Assembly: GCF_003853705.1 (NCBI RefSeq)
Contig: NZ_QTQI01000040.1
Location: 1 to 55,346 of the forward strand
Length of the DNA stretch: 55,346 bases
Direction: 5' to 3'
Origin: Burkholderia sp. Bp8992
GTDB taxonomy: Bacteria > Pseudomonadota > Gammaproteobacteria > Burkholderiales > Burkholderiaceae
Shown one piece after another: positions 44,099 to 53,183 of this stretch. A program made the translations under genes and the position numbers. The notes below the pieces were generated by a model. That model was not told the DNA's origin, made no database searches, and saw nothing but the letters and a program-made list of their open reading frames with translations. The first letter of the stretch is position 1. Each line of letters begins with the position of its first letter.

Positions 44099-45415
44099 TC
44101 AGTTGCCTGCGAGACTGCTTTTGAGCAGGAATTCCAGCAGGTCGTCCGAGGTCGGTTCGCCCCAGGTATCCAGTGCCAGCCATCGGAAGAAGCTGGTCTG
44201 CGCGAGCTTGCTCGCCTTCTTCTTCGGCGACAGCGTCAGGTCTTTCGAGCCCACTACCGTCTCGTTATAGCGTTCGAGCAGCTTGGTCTGGTCGTCGATC
44301 TCCAGCTCGCGGAAATACGCGCCGGCTTCCTCGACCTTCGCCGCCAGATATTTGTCGCGAATCTGCTCCTGCTTGCTCTGCGCGGATTCCTTCGCCGGTG
44401 CGGCCGTCTCGGTTCCCTGCCCGTCCGCCAGCGTATAGCCGTGCGTCAGTGCCTTGCGGAAATACGCGGCCACGTTGTCGACCGGCGCCGCATTCTTCTT
44501 CGTAGTCCGATTGAGCGTATAGGCGATCGCCGCCTTGATGCGCTGCGCGCCGTATTGCGTGATCAGCCGGCGCGCCTCCGAACGTGGAATGCCGAACTTG
44601 GCGACTTCCTCGACCAGCGCTTCGTTCTTGACGTCGCCGTCCTCCACCGTATCGGCGCTCTGCTTGCGCGTCACCTTGAATTGCACGGCTTCCACGCTGC
44701 GGCCGGACTTGTGTTCGATCAACTCGAGCGTGTGATCCGATACTTCGTTCACCTCCTGAATGCACGGCACCAGGACCTTGCTCTTGAACAGCTTGTACTC
44801 CTTGTACGACTGCGATGCCTTGTCCTGGCCGAGAATGAGGTCCCGGAATTTCGGCAGCGGGATCTTCGCGGTGATGCCAATCCCTTCGTAGCGCACCGTG
44901 TTTTCCCACAGCGCCAGCGAGTGCGACCGCCGGAATTCGCGAGCGATCCGCATATCGATCAGCGCGTAGATTTCGGGGTTCAGCAGTTCGCTGCGAATCT
45001 GGTCGGAGAAGCTGTACTTCAGCACCGATTGCTCGAGCTCCGCGCCGGCGAGCAGGCCCGACGCTTTCCAGACCGTCGAACGGTCGGCGGCCAGGTAGTC
45101 CCAGTTGACGACGGTACTGATCAGCGAGTTGACCGTGTCCTTCACGTACTTCGTGTTGTTGCTGTTCAGCCCGCTCTCGTGCGAAAGCGACGCGATCGAG
45201 ATCGAGAAGCTCGTCCGGCCAGGCTCGAACGCCTCCTGCCGAAGTGCATTCTTGATCAGCGAACTGAACATCTTGCGCTGCTGCAGCCCGATCTTCCCCG
45301 ACTTGGGCGCGATATGAATCGCCTGGACCGCCTTGCGCAGCAAGTCGGGAGGCTCGGGTGTCTGAAACAGCGAAACCTGTTTGTCGGAGCCTTTGCTTGC
45401 GGGCTTGCGCGGCAT
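44099..45415 (-). CDS. repA: Replication initiator protein, Rep_3-like
   Basis: 438 aa. Two winged-helix-like regions typical of iteron-binding initiators: RKMFSSLIKNALRQEAFEPGRTSFSISIASLSHESGLNSNNTKYVKDTVNSLISTVVNWDYL (about 48-105), then ALWENTVRYEGIGITAKIPLPKFRDLILG (about 168-195) and YKEYKLFKSKVLVPCIQEVNE, which is the Rep_3 signature. It should bind the iterons at 45.57-46.58 kb and open the origin. Convergent with parAB. Upstream are a perfect -10 TATAAT (minus, 45523-45518) and a small palindrome near the start codon. Ribosome site weak (CCGGACATCACG before ATG). Confidence 0.92.
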   Translation of the reverse strand: MPRKPASKGSDKQVSLFQTPEPPDLLRKAVQAIHIAPKSGKIGLQQRKMFSSLIKNALRQEAFEPGRTSFSISIASLSHESGLNSNNTKYVKDTVNSLISTVVNWDYLAADRSTVWKASGLLAGAELEQSVLKYSFSDQIRSELLNPEIYALIDMRIAREFRRSHSLALWENTVRYEGIGITAKIPLPKFRDLILGQDKASQSYKEYKLFKSKVLVPCIQEVNEVSDHTLELIEHKSGRSVEAVQFKVTRKQSADTVEDGDVKNEALVEEVAKFGIPRSEARRLITQYGAQRIKAAIAYTLNRTTKKNAAPVDNVAAYFRKALTHGYTLADGQGTETAAPAKESAQSKQEQIRDKYLAAKVEEAGAYFRELEIDDQTKLLERYNETVVGSKDLTLSPKKKASKLAQTSFFRWLALDTWGEPTSDDLLEFLLKSSLAGN

Positions 45416-45429
45416 CGTGATGTCCGGAT

Positions 45430-45440
45430 AAGGTGACCTT
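45430..45440. promoter_or_regulatory. Palindrome in repA leader resembling the iteron core
   Basis: AAGGTGACCTT, 15 bp upstream of the repA ATG. It resembles the AGGTnACCTT core found in several iterons (for example at 45864 and 45960). Rep_3 initiators often repress their own gene through such operators. Confidence 0.5.
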
Positions 45441-45517
45441 GGTGATAGCGGACTTTATACCTTTTCTCGCTGCGGGGCAACGCCATTTCTCCAGCATCAC
45501 TTTCACTATCGCTCATA

Positions 45518-45523
45518 ATTATA
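45518..45523 (-). promoter_or_regulatory. -10 box of the repA promoter
   Basis: TATAAT on the minus strand, 103 bp upstream of the repA start, in an AT-rich patch. The -35 is weak, as expected for a controlled promoter. Confidence 0.5.
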
Positions 45524-45566
45524 TGATCCTAAAGGGAAATAAATGATTTTCAGGCCTGCAGGGAAC

Positions 45567-46579
45567 CCCATATCCATCTACCTTTGGAAAAAAATACCTC
45601 CCAAAAGCCGCTACCTTTGATGTCCGGGCATCGAAACCCGGCACGAGATTTGCCCTGCGGAAGGTAACCATTCATGGGAGACAAACGTCCGGAATCGAGA
45701 TCGCCGGCCGGATTCGTGGTGCCCTGCAGCACAGCCGTGTTTTCTCCCATAACTTGCTACCTTCATCGTTTCCCATAGGAGGGAACCTGTCAGCTTCGTC
45801 GATGGGGTTGTTTTCGATCAGGACGATGAAAATCGCTCCCATAAATGGTAACCATTGGTTTTCCCCATAGCAGGTAACCTATCTGCGCCAACGATCCAGT
45901 CCATACGAAAGCTTTCCGGAGCACCGACGAGAAATGCAGCCAATCCCGCTGAACTTTCTCCCATAAAAAGGTACCTTTGAGACTCCCCATAACCGGCTAC
46001 CCGAAGAAAATCCCTGTGCGTCAAAGCATTAGAGGATCAAGAAAACTGCCCCATAAAAGGCTACCTTCGTACGTTCCCATAGATGACTACCCTGGGCGAA
46101 TCATGATCGCTTTCCCATAACCGGGTACGCTTGCCCCATATCCACAACCCTGATTCCCCACAACGCGGTACCCCATTCCCCAAATCCACAGACCTGAAAC
46201 CCCAGACCTTTCCACCTGTGCTCCCATAAATGGGTACCGAACCCCCCTCAAACCCTTGTGGCACAAGGCTGTGAGCCGGCTAAAAGTAGTTAAAGAAGTA
46301 AACGTGGTTTACAAAAGATGTAAACACACGTGCGCTGCCACAGAAAGACGAACCCCATAAACCGCTACCAATGGGAGCCGTCTGTGGTACGGAAGGCGTG
46401 TCGACCCTTCGATCCAGGCCTGCGAACACGAGGTTGGTGACTTGTTTCACCGGGATTTCAGGCCTGACAAGGCTCCCGGCAGAGGTGAGTGCCTACTCAC
46501 AAACGCCGAAACGTAGAAACCTATGGGAGGAAATCGCGAAAAAGTCCTCCGATTTGGCATACAGGTTCCCGTTTATGGG
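45567..46579. repeat. Iteron field of the replication origin
   Basis: About 18 copies of a 20-bp repeat, consensus near CCCATAAnnGGnTACCnTTG. Plus-strand copies start at 45567, 45600, 45746, 45772, 45838, 45864, 45960, 45986, 46050, 46076, 46114, 46135, 46157, 46223 and 46354. Minus-strand copies occupy 45659-45678, 46508-46527 and 46560-46579. Four pairs (45746/45772, 45838/45864, 45960/45986, 46050/46076) are exactly 26 bp apart; 46114/46135/46157 are 21-22 bp apart. Copies at 45567, 45600, 46135 and 46157 are the most degenerate. Two DnaA-box-like sequences with mismatches (ATATCCACA at 46138, AAATCCACA at 46182) lie inside. Confidence 0.9.
46283..46325. other. AT-rich element with GTAAAC/GTTTAC hexamers (candidate unwinding region)
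   Basis: Within the iteron field. GTAAAC (46298-46303), GTTTAC (46307-46312) and GTAAAC (46320-46325); the last two form the inverted repeat GTTTACA-N5-TGTAAAC (46307-46325). The surrounding sequence is AT-rich for this genome, fitting a DNA unwinding element or a regulator site. Confidence 0.5.
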
Positions 46580-47919
46580 ACCCACGAATCCACTTCATGA
46601 TCGCCTGCGCACCATGGATTAGCCGGCAGAGGAGGTTCGCGACCGAGGCGGCGGACATCTACGGATCCGCGCAAGCTACAGTTCGAAATCATCCCGGACT
46701 GCATGCGTGTGGTTTTTTGTCCTCACGCATGCGTGTCCGTGGACAAGTTTTTACCGATCGCCCGCCGGCGCTTTTCGACAAATTTAGCCTGTGGACTGTG
46801 CGCAGGGGAAACCATTTCCGGCTGCTTCGTCATGCAGCAGCGGTCCAATTTTCTACCTTTGCCCCAACCGACGCGTCGCGCTGTGTCCCTGGCAAGCTAC
46901 GAGGGGCCCGCACAACCGACCAGGAATGAGCGTCATGCCTACTCGCCATTCGCACAGGTTGCCGGCTCCTGGACCGATCCGGAGATCGTTATGCGCCGAC
47001 GTGAAGATACGGTCGACGAAGAAGCTCACCGTAGTCGAACCGCGGATGGCTCCCGAACATGCTCACCTTCCGGAATTTCGAGATCCCGTAAAAGCTCACC
47101 GATCAGGCATCGCCGCAGGTATCGGCAAGCTGTGAAAATTGCAGTGCCGTCCAGCTGACGCACCATCGAACCAGTCAAATGAAAAACCTGTGGCAAAGGC
47201 AAACTGTCCGTGGTGTATCCACCGACACAGCATCACGAATCAACAAGCCTTGTCTCGACTTCAGCGCCGGAGCAACCTCTGCCAGACGGGCACCATGCCT
47301 TCGCACGGTCCCTCGACGCATGCGTGAAGCGATGCGGGTCAACGTCTTCACCGCACGCACAGTGTTCGGCTTTTCGTCATACGTGCCTGTCGGTGACGAC
47401 CTGCACCGCGACAGGTAACCAAAGCCATAGGTAACCACCCACATCACAGCGTGGCGACGCAATGCGATCGTTTCGATTGTCGGACAAACCGAATCGTGGT
47501 CGTTTATGGGAGGAACCGTCGCTCGAGCCGCGTCGAACGACAACGTAATGCACACGTCGACCGCTGCTGCGGTGATCATGGATGCGCGAGGCGGCTCACG
47601 TCACGCATGAGCGTGTCGACATCACCACCGGTGAAACAGCCGTCGATGTCGCGCATCGAACTGTGCGTGCATATTCGTTGCAGTCACCGGAGCGTGCGAT
47701 ACGGCGTCCCTGTCTCTATCACGCGACGGCCGTGCAGGGTTCCCGTCATCTCCCATACGCGTATCCCGATTCCGTCATCAACATCACGTTCGCGCCACAT
47801 TTTTCACGACACGGTTATGATGCACAGGTCCTGATCGCGACATGACGACTGATCAGGGCAGGGGCGGTATCTCGATGGTTTTTCAATCCGTGATAGTCAT
47901 CAAAAAAGAGAGTTCAGCG
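46580..47919. other. 1.3-kb gene-free interval right of the iterons
   Basis: No gene supported. Contains the inverted repeat GCATGCGTG / CACGCATGC with a T-rich 14-nt loop (46701-46732) and the palindrome ACGCATGCGT at 46726-46735 and again at 47316-47325. A single iteron-like half (TTTATGGGAGGAACC) lies near 47503-47517. Confidence 0.6.
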
Positions 47920-48234
47920 ATGCAAATCCAGATCAGAAAATTTGCGCTGGCTGCTACTGCAGCCGCTTTCCTGTTCGGCTCGGCCGTTCCTGCGTTTGCG
48001 CAGACCGACGCCGCCAGCGCACCTGCTGCACAGGATGCCAAGGCAGCGAAGAGCGAGGCACGCAAGGCGGCCAGGGCCAAACGCAAGGCCGAGCACAAGG
48101 CCGCCCGTGCGAAGAACACCGCCGAGCTGAAGAAACTCGAAGATGCCGGTTACAAGCCGGCGGCCAATGATCCGAACTATCCGCAGAACCTGCAGAACGC
48201 GGAGAAGAAAGCCGGCGCTGCAGCAAGCCAGTAA
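47920..48234 (+). CDS. Small secreted DUF4148-type protein
   Basis: 104 aa from the ATG at 47920 with an AGAGAG site; the frame starts earlier (47842) but the signal peptide begins here (MQIQIRKFALAATAAAFLFGSAVPAFAQ). Mature part very Lys/Ala-rich (KSEARKAARAKRKAEHKAARAKN) and ends with ELKKLEDAGYKPAANDPNYPQNLQNAEKKAG, the DUF4148 pattern common in Burkholderia. Function unknown; periplasmic. Confidence 0.88.
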   Translation: MQIQIRKFALAATAAAFLFGSAVPAFAQTDAASAPAAQDAKAAKSEARKAARAKRKAEHKAARAKNTAELKKLEDAGYKPAANDPNYPQNLQNAEKKAGAAASQ

Positions 48235-48385
48235 GCGTCGTTGGCGGCAAGCCGCGGCTCGCACCGCGGGTTGCCGCATGCATCGCGATCACGCGACGCA
48301 CACTGAAAATCACGTTCCGTGAATTTTCGTCATTTGATTTGGAATCCTTCTTTTATCGCCACGCACGACCGGCATCTCGAAGCGG

Positions 48386-49291
48386 TCAGTGTCGCGCGTC
48401 CGGCGCGGTCGCGTTCCCCGTCGTTTTCAGCCAGTCCTTGAATGCACGCACGGCATCGTCGTTCGCGCGTGCGGCTGCCACGTACGTGAAGTAGCGCCAG
48501 GGCGGCAGTGCCGGTTCGCTGAACGGCTGCACGAGCCGGCCTTCGGCGATGTCGTCGGCGACGAGCGCGATCGGCCCCATTGCGACCCCGAGCCCGTCGA
48601 GCGCGCCTTGCAGTGTCAGGTAGAAATGCTCGAGCGTGAGCGAGTGCCGCGGCACGAGATTCGGATGCCCGGCCGCCGCGAGCCACTCGGGCCACATGCC
48701 GGGATAGGTTGCCGCGTGCAGCAGCGTAAAGCCTGCGAGATCGGCGGGCGTGTCCAGCGGCCGACCCTCCAGCAACTTCGGCGCACACACCGGCAGCCGC
48801 ACTTCGGACAGGAATTCCTCGGCGACGTAACCGTCGACGGCCTGCGGGCCACCGCGAACGATCAGGTCGACCTTGTCGCGCAATTTATCGATCGGCTCGT
48901 TTGACGTCGACAACCGCACCTCGATGGCCGGATGGGCGACCTGGAACGACGACAGCTTCGGCACGAGCCAGCGCAGCGAAAACGTGGCGGGCGCGCTGAC
49001 GCGCAGCACGCGCTGCTGCGCGTGGCCGAAGTGCTGCGCGGTGGCGAGCGCGATCCGGTCGAACGATGCGCCGACTTCGGCGAGATAGGCCCGGCCGGCG
49101 TCGGTCAGCTCGACGCGCCGGTTGTGGCGTTCGAACAACGGCCGCCCGAGCCACGCCTCCAGTTGCTGCACGTGCCGGCTGATTGCGCCGTGCGTCACGC
49201 ACAGCTCGTCGGCGGCCAGCGTGAAGCTGCCGAGTCGTGCGGCGGCTTCGAACGCGCGCAGTGAATTCAACGGAGGGAGTCGTCGGGCCAT
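48386..49291 (-). CDS. LysR-type regulator (GcvA-like) divergent from purA
   Basis: 301 aa. HTH LPPLNSLRAFEAAARLGSFTLAADELCVTHGAISRHVQQLEAWLGRPLFERHNRRVELT in 5-62; effector domain with VDLIVRGGPQ and GVAMGPIALVADDIAEGRLVQPF, typical of the GcvA group. It is divergent from purA (140 bp between starts), an unusual partner for a LysR protein. Confidence 0.92.
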   Translation of the reverse strand: MARRLPPLNSLRAFEAAARLGSFTLAADELCVTHGAISRHVQQLEAWLGRPLFERHNRRVELTDAGRAYLAEVGASFDRIALATAQHFGHAQQRVLRVSAPATFSLRWLVPKLSSFQVAHPAIEVRLSTSNEPIDKLRDKVDLIVRGGPQAVDGYVAEEFLSEVRLPVCAPKLLEGRPLDTPADLAGFTLLHAATYPGMWPEWLAAAGHPNLVPRHSLTLEHFYLTLQGALDGLGVAMGPIALVADDIAEGRLVQPFSEPALPPWRYFTYVAAARANDDAVRAFKDWLKTTGNATAPDARH

Positions 49292-49431
49292 TACTTTGTT
49301 TCGTGTGATATTTCTTCACGCGAAGGTTCAGGTTTAATCGTTTGATCGGGCGATACAGCTCCGCCAATATGGCACACAAACGGCCGGCTCGGCCGAGCGA
49401 GTGTCTGAATTTCTCACATGGAGTGCGGAGC

Positions 49432-50730
49432 ATGCCGAACGTGGTGGTAGTGGGTGCCCAATGGGGCGACGAGGGTAAAGGGCGCGTCGTGGACTGGCTG
49501 GCGGCCCAGGCCGATGTCGTCGCGCGCTACAACGGCGGCCACAACGCGGGCCATACGCTGGTCGTCGGCGGCAAGACGTACAAACTCGCGCTCCTGCCGA
49601 GCGGCGTCGTGCGCGGCAAGCGCGGCGCGATCGGCAACGGCGTGGCGCTCGATCCGGAAGCGCTGCTCGCGGAAATCGGGCGGATGGCCGAGCTCGGGCT
49701 GTCGGTGACGCCTGACAATCTGTCGATCGCCGAGAACGCGACGCTGGTGCTGCCGATTCACCGGGCAATCGACCAGGCGCAGGAGCGTCTGCGCCGGGAA
49801 CCGATCGGCACCACGCTGCGCGGGATCGGGCCGGCCTACGAGGACAAGGTCGGGCGCCGCGGGCTGCGCGTCGGCGATCTCGCGGAGTCCGGCCGGCTTG
49901 CCGCCAAGCTTGACGTGCTCGTCGACCATCACAACGCGTGGTTCCGCGGCCTGGGGCTCGACGAATATGACCGCGACGCGATGTTGGCGACGCTGGTCGA
50001 TCTCGCGCCGAAGATCCTGCCGTTCGTCCGTCCTGTCTGGGCCGACCTCAACGACGCGACCGATCGCGGCGAGCGCATCCTGTTCGAGGGTTCGCAGGCG
50101 GTGATGCTGGATATCGACTGGGGCACGTACCCGTTCGTGACGTCGTCGGGCACCGTGGCGTCGGCCGCGGCGGCCGGCACCGGGCTGGGAGCATCGAAGC
50201 TCGGCCATGTGCTGGGTGTGACCAAGGCGTATGCGACGCGTGTCGGCGGCGGCCCGTTCCTCACGGAGCTGGACGACGTCACTGGCGAAACGCTGCGCGC
50301 GCGCGGGCAGGAATTCGGCGTCAATACCGGCCGGCCGCGACGCTGCGGCTGGCTCGATGCGGCACAACTGCGCCAGGCCGTCAGGATCTCGGGCATCGAT
50401 TCGCTCGCGCTCACGAAGCTCGACGTGCTCGACGGCTTCGAGTCGATCGAGCTGTGCATCGGTTACGAACTCGACGGTGCGCGTGTCGACCATCTTCCCG
50501 CAAGCCTCGATGCGCAGTCGCGCGCGAAGCCTGTGTACGAACGATTCGACGGCTGGCACGGCACCGTGAAGGGCGTGCGCGAGCGTGCGGCGCTGCCGCG
50601 CGCCGCGCAGGATTTCATCGCGCGCATCGAAGCGGTCGCGGGCGCGCCGGTGTCGATGATCACGACCGGTGCGGAACGCGACGACACGATCGTGTTGCGC
50701 AATCCTTTCGATGCGGCGGCGGCTGCGTAA
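49432..50730 (+). CDS. purA: Adenylosuccinate synthetase
   Basis: 432 aa from the ATG at 49432 with TGCGGAG upstream; a 30-codon upstream extension is not conserved. The GTP-binding P-loop [15 protein letters not shown] with catalytic Asp13 and His41 ([10 protein letters not shown]) is present. Further family motifs are [47 protein letters not shown] and [12 protein letters not shown]. The usual GKGK is GKGR here. Joins IMP and aspartate with GTP for AMP synthesis. Burkholderia normally has a housekeeping purA on chromosome 1, so this looks like a second copy beside a secondary origin. Confidence 0.94.
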   Translation: MPNVVVVGAQWGDEGKGRVVDWLAAQADVVARYNGGHNAGHTLVVGGKTYKLALLPSGVVRGKRGAIGNGVALDPEALLAEIGRMAELGLSVTPDNLSIAENATLVLPIHRAIDQAQERLRREPIGTTLRGIGPAYEDKVGRRGLRVGDLAESGRLAAKLDVLVDHHNAWFRGLGLDEYDRDAMLATLVDLAPKILPFVRPVWADLNDATDRGERILFEGSQAVMLDIDWGTYPFVTSSGTVASAAAAGTGLGASKLGHVLGVTKAYATRVGGGPFLTELDDVTGETLRARGQEFGVNTGRPRRCGWLDAAQLRQAVRISGIDSLALTKLDVLDGFESIELCIGYELDGARVDHLPASLDAQSRAKPVYERFDGWHGTVKGVRERAALPRAAQDFIARIEAVAGAPVSMITTGAERDDTIVLRNPFDAAAAA

Positions 50731-50985
50731 CGGGCGAGACAGGAAGGACGTAAATTGCGCTGCGGCGTCGCGGCAGGCGGGTCGTTTTTGCCGGCCCGGA
50801 TGCACGCGACGAGCGGTTTCGCGGCACGATTCGGCATCCGGATCACGCCGCGTACGGCGAACTGGACACGCCTGCAGCGCTGCTGTACTGTTCCGCACAA
50901 TTCGCGCCAGACCGGCCTGTGCCGGAGCCGCCGGCACCCAGGCCGCACGGCGGCGCGACGTGATCTCAATCCCGGGGACAGGTCG

Positions 50986-51936
50986 ATGGACACGTTACAG
51001 ATGATGCGCATTTTTGTCCGGGTCGCGGAGGAGGGCAGTTTCACGAGCGCGGCCCATCGCCTGGACATCACGACGGCCTACGCATCGCGTTCGGTCGCAC
51101 AGCTCGAAACGCATCTGCGCACGCGCCTGCTCAATCGCAGCACGCGCCGCATTGCGCTGACCGATGCGGGGCAGCGCTATCTCGACCGCTGCCAGCGCAT
51201 CCTCGGCTATATCGACGAAGCGGAAGCCGAGGCGGCCGACGCACAGGCGAAACCGTCAGGACGGCTGCACGTTCACGCGACGACGAGTTTCGGCCAGTCC
51301 TACGTGGTGCCCGCGGTCGTGCGCTACCGCGAACGCTATCCGTCGGTCGCGGTTGAACTGACGCTGTCGCAGCACGTGCCCGACATCATCGACGAAGGCT
51401 ACGACGTATCTCTGCAGTTGAGCACGACCGAGCTGCCCGATTCCGGGCTCGTGTCGCAGCGGCTCGGCGACGTGGGCAGCGTGCTGTGCGCGTCACCCGC
51501 GTACCTGCAGGCGCGCGGCACGCCGCGCACGGTGAGCGACCTCGAAGGGCATGCGTGCCTGCAGATCGTCACGCCGCTCTTTCCGCGCGATCGCTGGCAT
51601 CTCGACGGCCCCAACGGACGCGAAACGTTCGAACTGCCGTTGCCGGATTTCCAGGTCAACATCGCCGATGCGCTCGGTGCCGCGCTGCGTGCCGGCCTCG
51701 GGATCGGCTCGCTGCCGATGTCGGCCGCGCTGCCCGGGCTCGCGAGCGGCGCGCTGGTGCGTGTGCTGCCCGAATACCGGCTGCAGAAGCTGACGGTCTA
51801 TACGCTGTATGCGTCGCGCCAGTATCTCGACGCGAAGATCCGCACATTCGTCGATTTCCTGCGCGAATGCGTGCCCGAGTTGCTGGCTGCCGACGAGGCT
51901 GCGCTGACCGCGTCGTGCGCGTCACGTCATTCCTGA
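50986..51936 (+). CDS. LysR-type regulator (CrgA-like)
   Basis: 316 aa; ATG at 50986 (frame open further upstream without HTH sequence). HTH DTLQMMRIFVRVAEEGSFTSAAHRLDITTAYASRSVAQLETHLRTRLLNRSTRRIALTDAG; effector domain SGRLHVHATTSFGQSYVVPAVVRYRERYPSVAVELTLSQHVPDIIDEGYDVSLQL, as in the CrgA/AaeR group. Stands alone downstream of purA; target unknown. Confidence 0.9.
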   Translation: MDTLQMMRIFVRVAEEGSFTSAAHRLDITTAYASRSVAQLETHLRTRLLNRSTRRIALTDAGQRYLDRCQRILGYIDEAEAEAADAQAKPSGRLHVHATTSFGQSYVVPAVVRYRERYPSVAVELTLSQHVPDIIDEGYDVSLQLSTTELPDSGLVSQRLGDVGSVLCASPAYLQARGTPRTVSDLEGHACLQIVTPLFPRDRWHLDGPNGRETFELPLPDFQVNIADALGAALRAGLGIGSLPMSAALPGLASGALVRVLPEYRLQKLTVYTLYASRQYLDAKIRTFVDFLRECVPELLAADEAALTASCASRHS

Positions 51937-52202
51937 TTCAGCGATGGCTGCTGCGCGAGGGCCGCGCGTTTCTTGACCGGTTAAATAATATGCAGTCCTG
52001 TATTTTATGTGGATGTCGGCCGCGACTGCACGCCCGGTCCGGGAAACGTTGCCCGTGCAACCGGCTCGCCCTTATGAAAACGCTCGCTTTCGATATCGAA
52101 CATTGTTGGTTCGATGCGTGGCACCGCCTGCGCTCGCGTGACGGCGTGGCCTGGCTCTGCGATCGAGCGCATGACAAGCAGCCTCGCCGTGTGCGATCCC
52201 AT

Positions 52203-53183
52203 TCAGGGCGCGACGCGCGACAGCGGCACCGCTTCGCCGCGCAGCCTCGCGACGTCGCGACCCGGCGCATCGCCGAACAGCCGCGCGTATTCGCGGCTGA
52301 ATTGCGATGCGCTCACGTAGCCTACGCTGCGGCACGCCTGCCGCGCATCCATCGCCGACAGGCACATCAGGCGGCGCGCCTCCTGCAGCCGCAGCACCTT
52401 CTGGCATTGCAACGGACTCATCGACGTGACCGCACGGAAGTGATGATGGAAGGTCGACGGGCTCATGTCGACCTGTCGCGCGAGTGAGTCGACCGTCATC
52501 GGATCGAGGTAATGGTCGCGAATCCACGCGACCGCGCGCGAGATGCGCTGCGTCGTGGAACCGGCCTCGCCGACCTGTGCGACGCGCGCGCCCGACGGGC
52601 CGCGCAGCAGCCGGATCAGGATTTCGTCGACGATCAGCGGTGCGATCAGGTCGAGATCGTCGGGTTGCGCGATCAGTTGCATCAGCCGCGCGACGGCGTC
52701 GACGATTTCGGGCGTAGCGTCGAGCGTATCGAGCGCGCCGTAGTCGACGGCCTTCGGCAGTCCGCGCGGAAAGACAACCGGCGTGAGCGCGGCGATGCGC
52801 ACCGGATCGAGTTCGAGCTGCGCATAGAGGAACGGCTCGGCCGGGCCCGCACGCGTCACGCGGCCGGTGACGGGCACGTCGGCCGTCGTGACCAGCATCC
52901 GCGCTTCGTCGATCGCGTAGGTGTCGTCGCCGATCCGCATCGATTTCGCACCTTGCCCGACGATGCTCAGGCACGCGTGGTGCACGCCGTGGTTCCACTG
53001 CGGCGGCGCGACTGACGCACGCGAGATGCGCATGCCGCGCACCGGGAGGTCGAACGAACCGTCGTGCGGCGCGTACGCGGCGATCAGCGCCGCGAGCCGG
53101 GCCGCATGCGGCCGTGCCGGCGACCGAGGGTCGTGATCGGGCGAGGTGCGCGGTTGCGGTGGCGTTCGGGCGTCGATTTCCAT
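52203..53183 (-). CDS. AraC-family regulator (AraC_N type)
   Basis: 326 aa. AraC_N cupin-like domain (PPQWNHGVHHACLSIVGQGAKSMRIGDDTYAIDEARMLVTTADVPVTGRVTRAG) and C-terminal double HTH (VDSLARQVDMSPSTFHHHFRAVTSMSPLQCQKVLRLQEARRLM, YVSASQFSREYARLFGDAPGRD). Convergent with the LysR gene on its left (266 bp of empty sequence between). Its layout mirrors the AraC gene at 39454 on the other side of the origin. Confidence 0.92.
   Translation of the reverse strand: MEIDARTPPQPRTSPDHDPRSPARPHAARLAALIAAYAPHDGSFDLPVRGMRISRASVAPPQWNHGVHHACLSIVGQGAKSMRIGDDTYAIDEARMLVTTADVPVTGRVTRAGPAEPFLYAQLELDPVRIAALTPVVFPRGLPKAVDYGALDTLDATPEIVDAVARLMQLIAQPDDLDLIAPLIVDEILIRLLRGPSGARVAQVGEAGSTTQRISRAVAWIRDHYLDPMTVDSLARQVDMSPSTFHHHFRAVTSMSPLQCQKVLRLQEARRLMCLSAMDARQACRSVGYVSASQFSREYARLFGDAPGRDVARLRGEAVPLSRVAP

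Noticed and set aside
46135-46190. DnaA boxes in the iteron field
   Set aside because: ATATCCACA has one and AAATCCACA two mismatches to TTATCCACA; part of the sequence is iteron. Noted but not called as DnaA boxes.
45567-46579. Regularly repeated sequence considered as a CRISPR array
   Set aside because: Repeats are degenerate, unevenly spaced, occur in both orientations and adjoin an initiator gene; they are iterons. No cas genes are present.
47582-47845. 87-codon plus-strand frame before the DUF4148 gene
   Set aside because: No ribosome site or family-like sequence; probably chance.
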